From NCBI RefSeq assembly GCF_021130785.1, contig NC_060215.1, positions 119,312,501-119,376,500 of the forward strand: a DNA stretch of 64,000 nucleotides. The letters run 5' to 3'. Origin of the DNA: Homalodisca vitripennis. Taxonomy: Eukaryota; Arthropoda; Insecta; Hemiptera; Cicadellidae. The first letter of the stretch is position 1. The number at the start of each line of letters is the position of its first letter. The translations under genes were made by a program, and so were the position numbers. A model generated the notes under the pieces. The model was not told the origin of the DNA, made no database searches, and was given only the letters and a program-made list of their open reading frames with translations. Shown here piece after piece: positions 31,548 through 41,187 of this stretch.

Positions 31548-34384
31548 CTAAACTTGAATATTTAGAACGATATCTATATTATCTATATCATGGAGCCACT
31601 TTTTTAGTTTTTTTAAAAATACAATTTTATTTGTTGAGTTTTTAATGTGGCTTGGCAGCCTGTTAAAAAACCAAGGTCCAATAAAAATAAAAGATTTGGT
31701 AAAGAATGTATTTTTCGGCTTTGGAACTTCAACATTATCTGCATTTCTAAGTTTACTTTTGTATTCATTAATTTGATGAACAGAAGTTATCATACTAAAA
31801 TAACATTTTAAAATCTTAAAAACAAATAAATGTTTCAAAGGAAAAACTTTCAACTGTTTAAATAGTGGACGAGAGGGTTCAGTTATTTTTTTTTTAAGTT
31901 ATTATTCTGACAAAATGTTTTTGCTGTAAGTATATTGAATTCATATTTATGTTATAAGTACCACCCCAAAGAAATAATCCATATTCAATACGACTTTGTA
32001 CAAGTGCAAAATATAGCATTCTAAGTATGTTTGAGCAACACATATTTTTCAGAAAATAAAAGAGTCTAATTACGTTATTTAACTTTGTTTTAATATTTGT
32101 TATATGATTTTTCCAATTAACTTCTTGATCTAAAATAACACCTAGGTATTTTAAATTTTTAGTTTTTTCAACGATTGAACATTCATTTGTTAAACAGATA
32201 TTTAAGCTTGAATCCATAATACAACCTGCACATTTATAAATTATGGGTGTTTCAAACGATACATCTTTTCTTAAGCTAAAATTAATATACATCGTTTTTT
32301 CAGTACTAAGTAACATATGGTTCATTTTGAACCACCACTGTATTGCTGTCAGATCTTTATTCATAGCAATATGAATATCAGCCAAATTATCTTTTACGTA
32401 ACTGAGCGCAGTGTCGTCCGCAAAAGACGTCACTTTACCTTCAAATTTTGCATTACATAGGTCATTTATATATATTATGAAAAGAATTGGCCCTAAAACG
32501 GATCCTTGAGGAACACCGTGAGAAATTGTACCAGGTTCGCTGTATGTGGCACACACTTTGACACATTGACGTCTATTTTTTTAATAGCTTTCAAACCATT
32601 TGTTTGTTACTCCTCTGATTCCAGATTTATGCATTTTATCAAGTAGAATATCATAATCCACAGTATCAAAAGCTTTTTTATATCTAAAAAAAGGCCACTA
32701 GTACATTTATTTAAGTTTAAACCGTCATAAATGTTTGACATGAAATGCATTAGGGCATTTTCAGTGTTCATATTATCTCTAAAACCAAACTGATTTTGAC
32801 TAAAAAAACGCGTGTTGTTAAGAAATTTTAAAAGCTTCTTTTTCATTATTTTTTCATAAATTTTTGAGAAACAAGAAAGTAATAAGATTGGGCGATAATT
32901 GCTACATTGACTGTTTGGTCCTTTCTTATAAATAGGAATTACAACTGCTTGCTTCAATTGGTTTGAGAAAATACCATGTTCAAAACTTGAATTTATCAGA
33001 TACGCAAGAATTTCAACTATTTCCCGTGCAACTGTTTTGATAAGATTAGAACTTATATTATCTATACCAGGAGAGGTATTATTTTTTAAGGAATTTATAG
33101 CAATAGTTACGTCTTCTTTGAAAATAGCTTCTAAAAACATTGATCTGACTTGATACACATCGTCAAAATAACTTTTAAAACTTAAAGTTGAAAAATTCAT
33201 AGGCAAATTGCTATCTAAATCTAAGTTATCTATTATGTTCAAAAAATATTCATTAAACTCATTTGCTACAGTCCTTGAGTGGTATTCAAGTTTATCATTT
33301 ACAGTATATACAATCCAACAGATTTTGAATTTACTTTCATTTGATTAGTTATGCCATTTAAAACCTTCCAAGTATTTTTTGTATTACCTTCACATTTTTC
33401 AAATTGTACTTTATAGTAATTATTTTTTAGCGCTCTTATTTCATCTTGTAACTTGTTTCTAAATATGGTATAATAGTTTTTCAGATTAAAATTATTAGGA
33501 TGATTTTTTACAAGTTTGAATAAGGAGTTTCTCTTTTTAATTTTTCTACAAATAAAATCATTTATCCAAGGTTTTATTTGTTTTATTTTTTTATTAAAAG
33601 TTAATATTTCTTCACTTTGTTTTATATATATCTGAAATAAGTCAATGAAAGAGTCAAAAGCAGACGACGGGTCCTGATCGTTGTAAACATCAGACCAGTC
33701 GGCTTCACGCAACAGCTGTCTCAGCTTATCATACGCGCGTCCTGAGCGGCTGAGAGGTTGGCAAGGGCTCGTCCCCCTCCCCATCCCTACCGGCCAGTGA
33801 TAAGCGCACACACAACAGTGAGTGGTCAGTGATACCGGCGTGTATTGTTGAGACATCCACTAACATCCTGTATCGGCACGCAATACGGGCGAAAACATGA
33901 TCAATACAGGTGGCCGAGTCTGCCGCAATCCTTGTAGGCTCATGATTTAAACTTTCTAATCCATTCATCGCCAATAACCTCAGATAGCTATCAACAAGTT
34001 GCGTGTTTTCTAATATATTTATATTCAAATCACCAACAATAAAAAATATTGATATTTATTGAAACTATTTAAAACTACTGAGAACTCATTAATGAAAGAA
34101 TCTATTGAATGGAAATATAATCTGTATACAGATAATAAACAAATTTCATAACCAAGAATATTAATTATAATTTTTAAGGCATCAGCTGTTTGCATTTGAA
34201 CTATTGAAGAATGTATAACTGAAATTGAACTTTTAACATAAACCGCAATGCCACCTGATCTATAACTATCGTTGCAATTTGAATACAAAACATAGTTAGG
34301 TATTGAATATTGATTTATTTCGTTACTATTAATCCATATTTCTGATAGAATAATTATATCAGGATAAGTCTTTTTCTGTGACAT
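31548..34384 (-). pseudogene. CR1-B ORF2: endonuclease + reverse transcriptase (frameshifted)
   Basis: Endonuclease: YPDIIILSEIWI (catalytic Glu present), YRSGGIAVYVK and LLSVYR. A shift in a T-run near 34,040 then separates these from the GDLNIN block, TCIDHVFARI and GITDHSLL. The linker carries NNTSPGIDNI. RT: AVVIPIYKKGPNSQCSNYRP and SQNQFGFRDN. One base is lost near 32,688, which breaks the DIKKAFD block. Next come an in-frame TAA near 32,583, then SHGVPQGSVLGPILF and FADD at 32,424-32,413. The C-terminus has QSRIEYGLFLWGG and LQQKHFVRII, ending with NRLPSHIKN. There is no RNase H. The endonuclease end (about 33,660-33,920) is distinctly GC-richer than the rest of ORF2. Confidence 0.85.
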
Positions 34385-34670
34385 TTCTAATAAAAATAGA
34401 TCAAAATTTTTCCTGATACTTCTAATGTTTTGATGAATTAGTTTAACTAAAAAACTACTAATTATTGCTGAAAAAATAGACTATTTACAAGAAAAAAATA
34501 GTTAATAATGATAATGAAGAAAAGAAAATATAGAGCTAGGAAAAAGAATATACATGATATAATCTACATTTATACATACATATATACATACAAATGTATA
34601 CATCTACATACACACGCACATAAAACATATTGAAGCAGAACAGTTATAAAAATCAAAAAACTAAGTTAGC

Positions 34671-35590
34671 CTATACCTTGCTTAAGTCAGCCTGACAAGT
34701 TACATGGATTACTCGAGCAGATTCCTCCCTCCGTAAGAAGATCTTGCCGTTGCGGACCCACAGGAACTTGTAGTTCTTCTCCCGCTTCAACCTTCTCGCC
34801 TCGCCCAGAAGCTTCCTCCTCGTCAGCGTCAGGGACTCGTTGATGTAGACCGGCTGGTCTACCCCCAGGTTCATATGCCGGACAAGCTGCTTTTGACCCT
34901 CCGTTTCCTCAGGAATTCTTCTTTATCTAGTCGGCTGACGAATTTAACGATGATCCCCGGTGGCAAGTTGTTGGGACCAGACTTATTTCCCAAACGGTGA
35001 CAGGCATCGATCATAGATCTGGTTATATCCATATCTAAGGCCTTTCCCACTTCCTTCACCACAGAGACGACGTCTTCATTCTTCTCCTGCGGGACGCCAT
35101 AGATCTCAACAGTATTTCTTCTGGAGTACTGCTCCTGTTCTTCTATTCGACCTTCCAGGAATTCTACCTTTGTCTTCAAAACATTATTTTCTTGTACAAG
35201 TTCTTCAATTTTTTTCCGACACTTTTCTAGCTCTTCTGTTTGTTTCTTAACTGCATCAGTGCTATCGTCGATTTTTAAGTACAAAGTCTCAATGGACGAA
35301 TTGAAGTTGGACTCCATATGTTTCTGACCTTGTTCCATTTCGAGAATTTTTTTCATGATATCTTCAAGGGTGAGTTTCCCCTCCAATGATTGAGACTCGA
35401 ACCTCATGCTCTTGCGTCGCTCGGACCCACAGGGTTGGCACCGCCACACGAGGCTGTCGGCTGTTACACACTCCACATCTGCTTTACTCATCTTCAAGCA
35501 ACTTGCGTGAAAATCCTTATTACAGTCATTACACGTTAACCTCAGTTGTTTCGTAGTAACAGCTCTGACACACTGGCCACAGTTGGACAT
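34671..35590 (-). pseudogene. CR1-B ORF1: PHD finger, coiled coil, RRM/L1-like domain
   Basis: The start chosen is the ATG at 35,590 (MSNCGQC). Residues 4-54 form a textbook PHD finger: C4, C7, C20, C23, H28, C31, C51, C54. Residues of about 75-165 are a coiled coil (EELEKCRKKIEELVQENNVL) suited to trimer or dimer formation. Then come RRNTVEIYGVPQEKNEDVVS and IDACHRLG, typical of the RRM-like domain shared with L1 ORF1p-like and baculovirus FP-like proteins. The frame shifts once near 34,871, and the remaining part (NESLTLTRRKLLGEARRLKR, then KIFLRREESARVI) completes the C-terminal domain. Such proteins bind the element RNA as chaperones; PHD fingers read histone tails and may influence target choice. 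Confidence 0.85.
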
Positions 35591-35904
35591 TGTAAAGCAG
35601 TAAACATAAATATACACAATAATATAATTTTATAAACACAGATAAACCTCTAGATCACTTTTTCTTGAAAAACACAATTTAAGATTATATGATGATCAGA
35701 TAAACGCACAGGTTAGTAATACTCATAGACACATGAAAGCGAACTTTCACCTGAGCGAGCTCTTATCAGTCACGACCTTTACTTCTGAGCGCCGACTCAT
35801 CACTAAATACTTATCACTAATCACTAAAAGCACAAAATACTTATATAGCTTAAGTATAACAAGTATTACAGTACTTACATTTCTAAATGAGCTAAAATCC
35901 ACCT

Positions 35905-36313
35905 CAAAATTATGTTTTCCCACGATAATGCACGTCTACATACAGCCAAACGTACACGACATGCCTTGGAAGACATCGATTGAGAAGTGTTTGTTCATCC
36001 TCTTTATAGCCCAGATCTGGCATCAAGCGACAACCACCTCTTTCCATCGATGAACATCTGGCTCGCAACACAGCGCTTCGATAGTGACGCTGAACTTCAC
36101 GCTAGCGTTAATCAGTGGTTAAGATCTCAGGCGGCAGATTTCTACAAAAATGTAATCAACAACTTGCGTCACCTTATGATAAATGTCACAATTTGAACGG
36201 GGATCACGTTGAAAAATAGCCTAACAGCTTTTAAATGTGAATAATTAAATGTTCCTATTTCAGTTGCGTCAATTTGTTTCAAAACGTCTGTTACTTTCGG
36301 GATAGCCCTCGTA
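35905..36313 (+). pseudogene. Mariner-like transposase 3' end with right terminal inverted repeat
   Basis: The translation from about 35,911 has the mariner signature HDNARLHTAK, then VHPLYSPDLASSDNHLFPSM, RFDSDAELHASVNQW and FYKNVINNL. The third catalytic Asp lies in SPDLASSD (D34D-type mariner family; D,D(34)D spacing could not be measured because the first two Asp are missing). One TGA interrupts it just before EVFVHP. The element continues to a typical right end, GTTACTTTCGGGATAGCCCT then CGTA, with the TA at 36,312-36,313. The 5' part and left repeat are absent; the break lies at the 5' end of CR1-B, whose insertion or a deletion may have removed them. Confidence 0.85.
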
Positions 36314-37616
36314 TTTAAAAGTTGATCTTTGATAAATACAAAAACACTCCTGGTAAATAAAATATATAACAAATAATCTTGTTAGTGTTATCCCTGCACT
36401 AACAAAATATTAAAATCCTTAAACATAAGCACTGTTAGAAAATAATCAAAAACCTTTAAACCAAAACATATAATAATTAATGATCGATCTTATTACAAAT
36501 TAGTACTGTTGTAATACATTCTATAAATTTAGTAAGATTATTATATAGAAATTATAATAAGTCACTCAACCAATGTAAAGTGTGACAAATTTGATATATT
36601 TGGTTTTTTTCATTACAGTGAATACTTTTATTAATTTAGTACATATTAATATATCCTTCAGTTTTCAGGAATTTAGTATTCAAAATTGAGAACTGTCGCA
36701 ATATTTACACTTGGAAATGACGTATTGTTACTGCTGAAGAATTGGAAGGTAATTAAAATACGATAGTGTGTACCAAATTTAAGTGATATTCTGTTAAATT
36801 AAATTTGTGTGATAAAAGAATTTTCACATAGGTACAACATTTCTGGTATATTGTTAAACCCTTGTAGGACACATTGTATACAATCATTGAACATAAATAT
36901 TTGTTGTATTTCGTCACTTTAGTTACTGAAAAGTTACCATGTTGGAGCGAAATCAGTACCCATATAGTACAATATAGTTATTTTCCCATGTCCAGTAATA
37001 TAGTAAATACGCAATAAAATGTGTATGTATGTGTATTGTACTGTAGTCTGTTGTTTGTATACAAAGTAAAAATGTAATTCAAAAACTTTGTAATAAATGA
37101 CAAAGAAGAAAATAAATTAAAACTTTGTAACCCACAAAAAAGTGGAGAACAAATGGTTGACTCTGAGATGAAGGGGATAGGAAGGGATAGGATAGGGTAG
37201 TAGTGTAGGATAACTAGGGTGTGTAGGTTAGTGTTAGTGTATAGGAAAGTTTGTGTAAGTGTAATCGAGCCCTATTGGGCTCTCACCAAGAGCCTTCGGT
37301 CCTCCACTTGCAAATCCACGGATTTGGTATTTATTTCGTCATCGCAACACAGCACAACACCGAGATGTTAAACTTTTGAACAATAAGAACGATTAGTAAT
37401 AGACAGTAGCATTTTTGTAAATAACTTTCGTTTGTACCTAACAACAAAGTAAAAATTAATTTATAGTCCAAATTGCAATATTCATTCGTTTAAGCAATTA
37501 TTACTCGAACACCAGCGAAAGTCGGTAAGGAAGATTCTGGGGGATAAAGAAGATCAACTGTGCTGCTGATTCGTGGTATATAAATAGTACATTTTTTTAG
37601 GATTTCGATTCAGAAA
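36314..37616. other. Intergenic sequence; G-rich tract at 37.17-37.26 kb
   Basis: No gene. A purine-biased tract with repeated GGATAG/GGGATAGG and GTTAGTGT words spans about 37,165-37,262. A GC-richer stretch follows (GAGCCCTATTGGGCTC hairpin at about 37,268-37,283, then CCAAGAGCCTTCGGTCCTCC). It may be a piece of an unrecognised element's UTR. Confidence 0.4.
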
Positions 37617-37860
<244 letters not shown>

Positions 37861-38285
37861 GGGCACGTGTCGGTGCGGTGTGTGAGCGCGTGCGGGCGTG
37901 TCGGTGTTTGTTGGCATTATCCATATGAATATAATACTTCGACATATTATATTTACAAAATGAATATTATATTACAACATATATTACATAAAAAATATAA
38001 AATCCAATAATGGGATGGTTTTTGACAATAAATATTGTAGGATAATTATAATTCCATCGTTAACATAAAATTGCATATTAGTAGTATTTCAGATATTGTG
38101 CCATATAGCCTCTGGGATGTAAAAATTGTCATATCAGCGTTTAAATTATTGAGTACAGAAATGAAATAAGAGTACTATTGCTATGTTTTATAAATACAAT
38201 TAAATATAATTAAATTAAAAGTTATTAGTACTGTAACAAATATTTAAATAATTGAAATTACATACTACGTGCCTGAACATACGTG
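37861..38285. other. AT-rich spacer
   Basis: No feature recognised after the TG array until the minisatellite. Confidence 0.5.
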
Positions 38286-38415
38286 TCTGAGAGTCCGTGA
38301 AATGGTGAGGCTTCGTAGAGTGCTCAGACTCCGTGTAACAATGAAGTTTCGTCGAGATCTGAGAGTCCTTGATATAGTGAGTCTTTGCAGTCTGCTGAGA
38401 TTCCGTGAAGCCCGT
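38286..38415. repeat. Degenerate minisatellite, unit about 37 bp
   Basis: Three and a half diverged tandem units, each built as TCTGAGAGTCCGTGAAATGG then TGAGGCTTCGTAGAGTGC. Later units read TCAGACTCCGTGTAACAATG, TCTGAGAGTCCTTGATATAG and TGAGATTCCGTGAAG. Units are 34-38 bp. Function unknown. Confidence 0.75.
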
Positions 38416-39235
38416 TAAGTTAGCTTTGAAAATCTTTGGTTAAAAAAGGCAGGTTAAAAGGCTATATTGTAGAGAATACAAATAAATCGCGACAATCTTT
38501 TTATGAAAGTTGGTGGAAATTATTTTTATACAATATTAATTGCAAGAGTAGCTAACAGTGACTGTCACAATTTTACCTTTAAAATTCTAGAAAATGCATG
38601 AACTGAGTGCACACAATACCTTCAGTACCATAACTACCACAGTCCGTATAGGTGCATCTTAGAATATCTCACACGTTCCCCAAACAACAGAGATGTAAAC
38701 CCAATTTAATGGTATGGGTAAAGTTTCTAATAAAATATTCCAATGATATAAAGCGTTTCTTGTTATCTTACAAACCCCTCTATAGTTTATATAAGTATTA
38801 TAAGCTGTGTTTCTACAGTCATAACAATAGTGTAGGTTACTCATACTCATTATATAAAATGGCTTCAATACACGGTCTTAAACATTTATCACTATTATTA
38901 TTATTATTAGCTACTTTTTTGAATAAATCCACAACATTACCTCCATTAGTTATTCGTCATGTATAAAAACGGAATTAATAATAGAAAGATATTGCATCAT
39001 AATACGACACTTACATTAATGACTGTAAACCAAATTGTAATGAATTAAATACTTGTCTAAGAAAATAATTATATCTTAAATAGTAAAAGAATCTTAGCAA
39101 TATATATTAGTACTTGTATTTGAAGTTAATACAGCACAGAAACTATTTTGAAAGTAAATGATTATTTTACACAAAATTATTATAAGCGAGAACAGGGTTT
39201 CATAACGTTTATTATTGAAATATGAAAAACTACTG
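38416..39235. other. AT-rich intergenic sequence
   Basis: Only short frames, for example 38,652-38,966, with no recognised domain. No RNA gene seen. Confidence 0.5.
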
Positions 39236-39300
39236 AGGAATCTGATATTCTCTTCGTCAGGTGGGGGTTCATCAAACCCCCGAAACGTTGTGTTATACAA
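39236..39300. repeat. Hairpin with GAAACGTT, probable mobile-element end
   Basis: TTCGTCAGGTGGGGGTTCAT is followed by CAAACCCCCGAAACGTT. The 7-bp stem GGGGGTT/AACCCCC closes a CATCA loop and runs straight into GAAACGTTGTGTTATACAA. I recall similar hairpin-plus-GAAACGTT sequences next to several invertebrate retroelements, but cannot name the family. The overlapping minus-strand frame may be a decayed piece of that element. Confidence 0.35.
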
Positions 39301-39540
39301 TTTGTAACATGTAACGATGGTAAATGTCCCAAGTTACTGATAAAAGTGGTTTTAAAGATTAGGCTATTAAGTATTTTTTATTCTTACATTTAACCAATTT
39401 TAATATGGCTATTAAACTCACGGAGAGAATGTAATATGAATAAAGAGATTTCAAAAGCACATTTTACATATTTTTAGATACCAACTTTGCAAATAACACA
39501 TTTCTTGAAATAAACTTAAAATTCTACTCTTAGACTGAAA
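39301..39540. other. AT-rich spacer
   Basis: Nothing recognised between the hairpin and the next palindromic repeat. Confidence 0.45.
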
Positions 39541-39930
39541 AGGGTTAATTCAATGTGAATTTTGAGTTTATTCCAGTCCACCTTCCACTCAGTGCAGCGC
39601 CTGAAATCTAAAGTTTTCAGACTTGATTTGTTAATCTGTAGTTATTTCCGTCTGAAGAGATCCAAAATATCGGCACAAATAAGTGCACTGATGAGACAGT
39701 GAGAACACCTCTTCACCTAGATTACACTTGATTTTGTAGACTGAGTGTCTCTGATTTCGATACAATGGCAAGATTCCGTTTTGCACTTCTTCGTCGCCGA
39801 CGTTTTTGGATCCATTCAGACGGACATGACTCCAGATTCCGAGAGTCAAGCCTGAAACAGAGTTGGATTTCGGATGCTGCACCAAGCGGAAGGTGAACTA
39901 GATGTAAACTCAGCATCCACAAGTTTTTCA
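39541..39930. repeat. Palindromic MITE, long copy
   Basis: Inverted arms of about 140 bp. Left: AGTCCACCTTCCACTCAGTG, CAGCGCCTGAAATC, then TTCCGTCTGAAGAGATCC. Right: GGATCCATTCAGACGGACAT, then GGATTTCGGATGCTGC and GCGGAAGGTGAACTAG. The centre (about 39,670-39,780) is single-copy. Members of the family at 17.8 and 23.7 kb share the same arm order. Long frames through it on the minus strand are incidental. Confidence 0.8.
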
Positions 39931-40344
39931 AATGAATGAATCGCAATGCAGTTCCGGGTTGTGCGTAAATAACTGGTCTTATTATTAATATTCCTACCAT
40001 ATCCTTGTAATCAAGTATAAAGGTGGTGTTTAACTAAGAGGATATAAACTCTTGTGGCACGTTGGCATTTGTAATTTTTATAACAGTAAGTAATAGAGTA
40101 GTAGGCGTGTAAACAGTAATGTTTTCTTGCTCCGCCCAATGAATTCAGCTAAGACATATAACATTCCTCACATCGAGTATAATTAACTTGAAATATTTGT
40201 GTGTCCTTTTTTATCTTTTATGGAAATAAAGTGGCTTAAATACCAACATTGATATTTGTTTGGTATGTGAATTGAAAGAATTATGACTATTACAACTTCC
40301 TTAGCAATATATCTCTGAACAATAACAATAAACTTCTACACGTA
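39931..40344. repeat. Segment between two MITEs (inverted copy at 23.34-23.74 kb)
   Basis: Single-copy-looking sequence that recurs, reverse complemented, at 23,336-23,739; shared strings are ATTTGTAATTTTTATAACAG, CATTCCTCACATCGAGTAT and TTATCTTTTATGGAAATAAA. It is bounded by palindromic repeats at both loci. Confidence 0.75.
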
Positions 40345-40545
40345 ACGTAGATATGGTATAAGGGTTGATTAAATTGAATTTTGAGTTTTGCTTCAATTCA
40401 CCTTCCTTTTATTGTCGAGTCTGGTATCTGACACGGTTGCTCCAAATTCCAGGAGTCAAGTCTGAGACAGTGTCAGATACCAGACGCTGCAATAACAGGA
40501 AGGTGGACTGGAGATAAAATAAAAATTCAATTAACTACTAATTAT
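40345..40545. repeat. Palindromic MITE, compact copy
   Basis: Left arm TTCACCTTCCTTTTATTGTC, then GAGTCTGGTATCTGACACGG. Right arm GTGTCAGATACCAGACGCTG, then CAATAACAGGAAGGTGGACT. The centre is TTGCTCCAAATTCCAGGAGT. It matches the copy at 23,135-23,335 in reverse complement. The outer end carries CGTAACGTAGATATGGTATA, shared in variant form with the ends at 7.05, 17.82 and 18.14 kb. Confidence 0.8.
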
Positions 40546-40935
40546 TAAACTTAAGTAACTTAATACTTAAGACCACAGAAACCCTTCCTGTTCTTTGTCT
40601 CTCGAAAGCCTGCCAAAACTGGTTATGACAAATCCACTAACTACAACTATATAATAATTTTGTTGTCACTTCTACCCATGATGCCACTTTAATATGTCCC
40701 AAATAATTTCACGCTCCTCGCAAGTTCAGGTTACAGGCATACGGCTACCATACTGTATTGAGCTCACGATTGGAGTAGCTGGTGACATGCGCCCTCCACC
40801 TGTCAAGACTCCCTGTCAATCATTTCTGATGCATTTCTAAATACATTGAGCAAGCTACACCATGAATAATTGACTTACGTTTTTATTAGAATAACATTAC
40901 GTATTCCAATCAGTCAGTAAATCCATGTTTTATTG
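40546..40935. other. Intergenic spacer
   Basis: No gene or repeat recognised. Confidence 0.5.
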
Positions 40936-41187
40936 CGGAGACATAATAATAATAATAATATTCTTTATTGCAGGAAACAATTACCAATAATTGTATTGCA
41001 AGCGTCATATAGAAATAAAAGTCCTAATCTAATAACTAACACAATTAATTTTAATTCTGAGTAAAAAAATACTAGAGTAAATTTAAAATAAAAATTACTT
41101 TTTGGGTATGTGCCACCAGCCGCCGTTTTCTCGATAGTGGCCAAATTTTCTTGGATATCAGAAGGGGAATTGTAATTTTTTTTAATG

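Larger units (their letters stand above)
30928..35800 (-). mobile_element. CR1-type non-LTR retrotransposon with PHD-finger ORF1 (CR1-B)
   Basis: On the minus strand: 5' UTR (about 35,800-35,591), ORF1 (35,590-34,671), ORF2 (34,384-31,548), a long 3' UTR and a short tandem tail. The tail reads TTCTTTATTCTTTATA on the minus strand at about 30,928-30,953. The element is full length in layout but ORF2 has several frameshifts. Its 3' end lies only about 80 bp from the poly(A) of the LOA element, so the two converge tail to tail. Confidence 0.85.
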
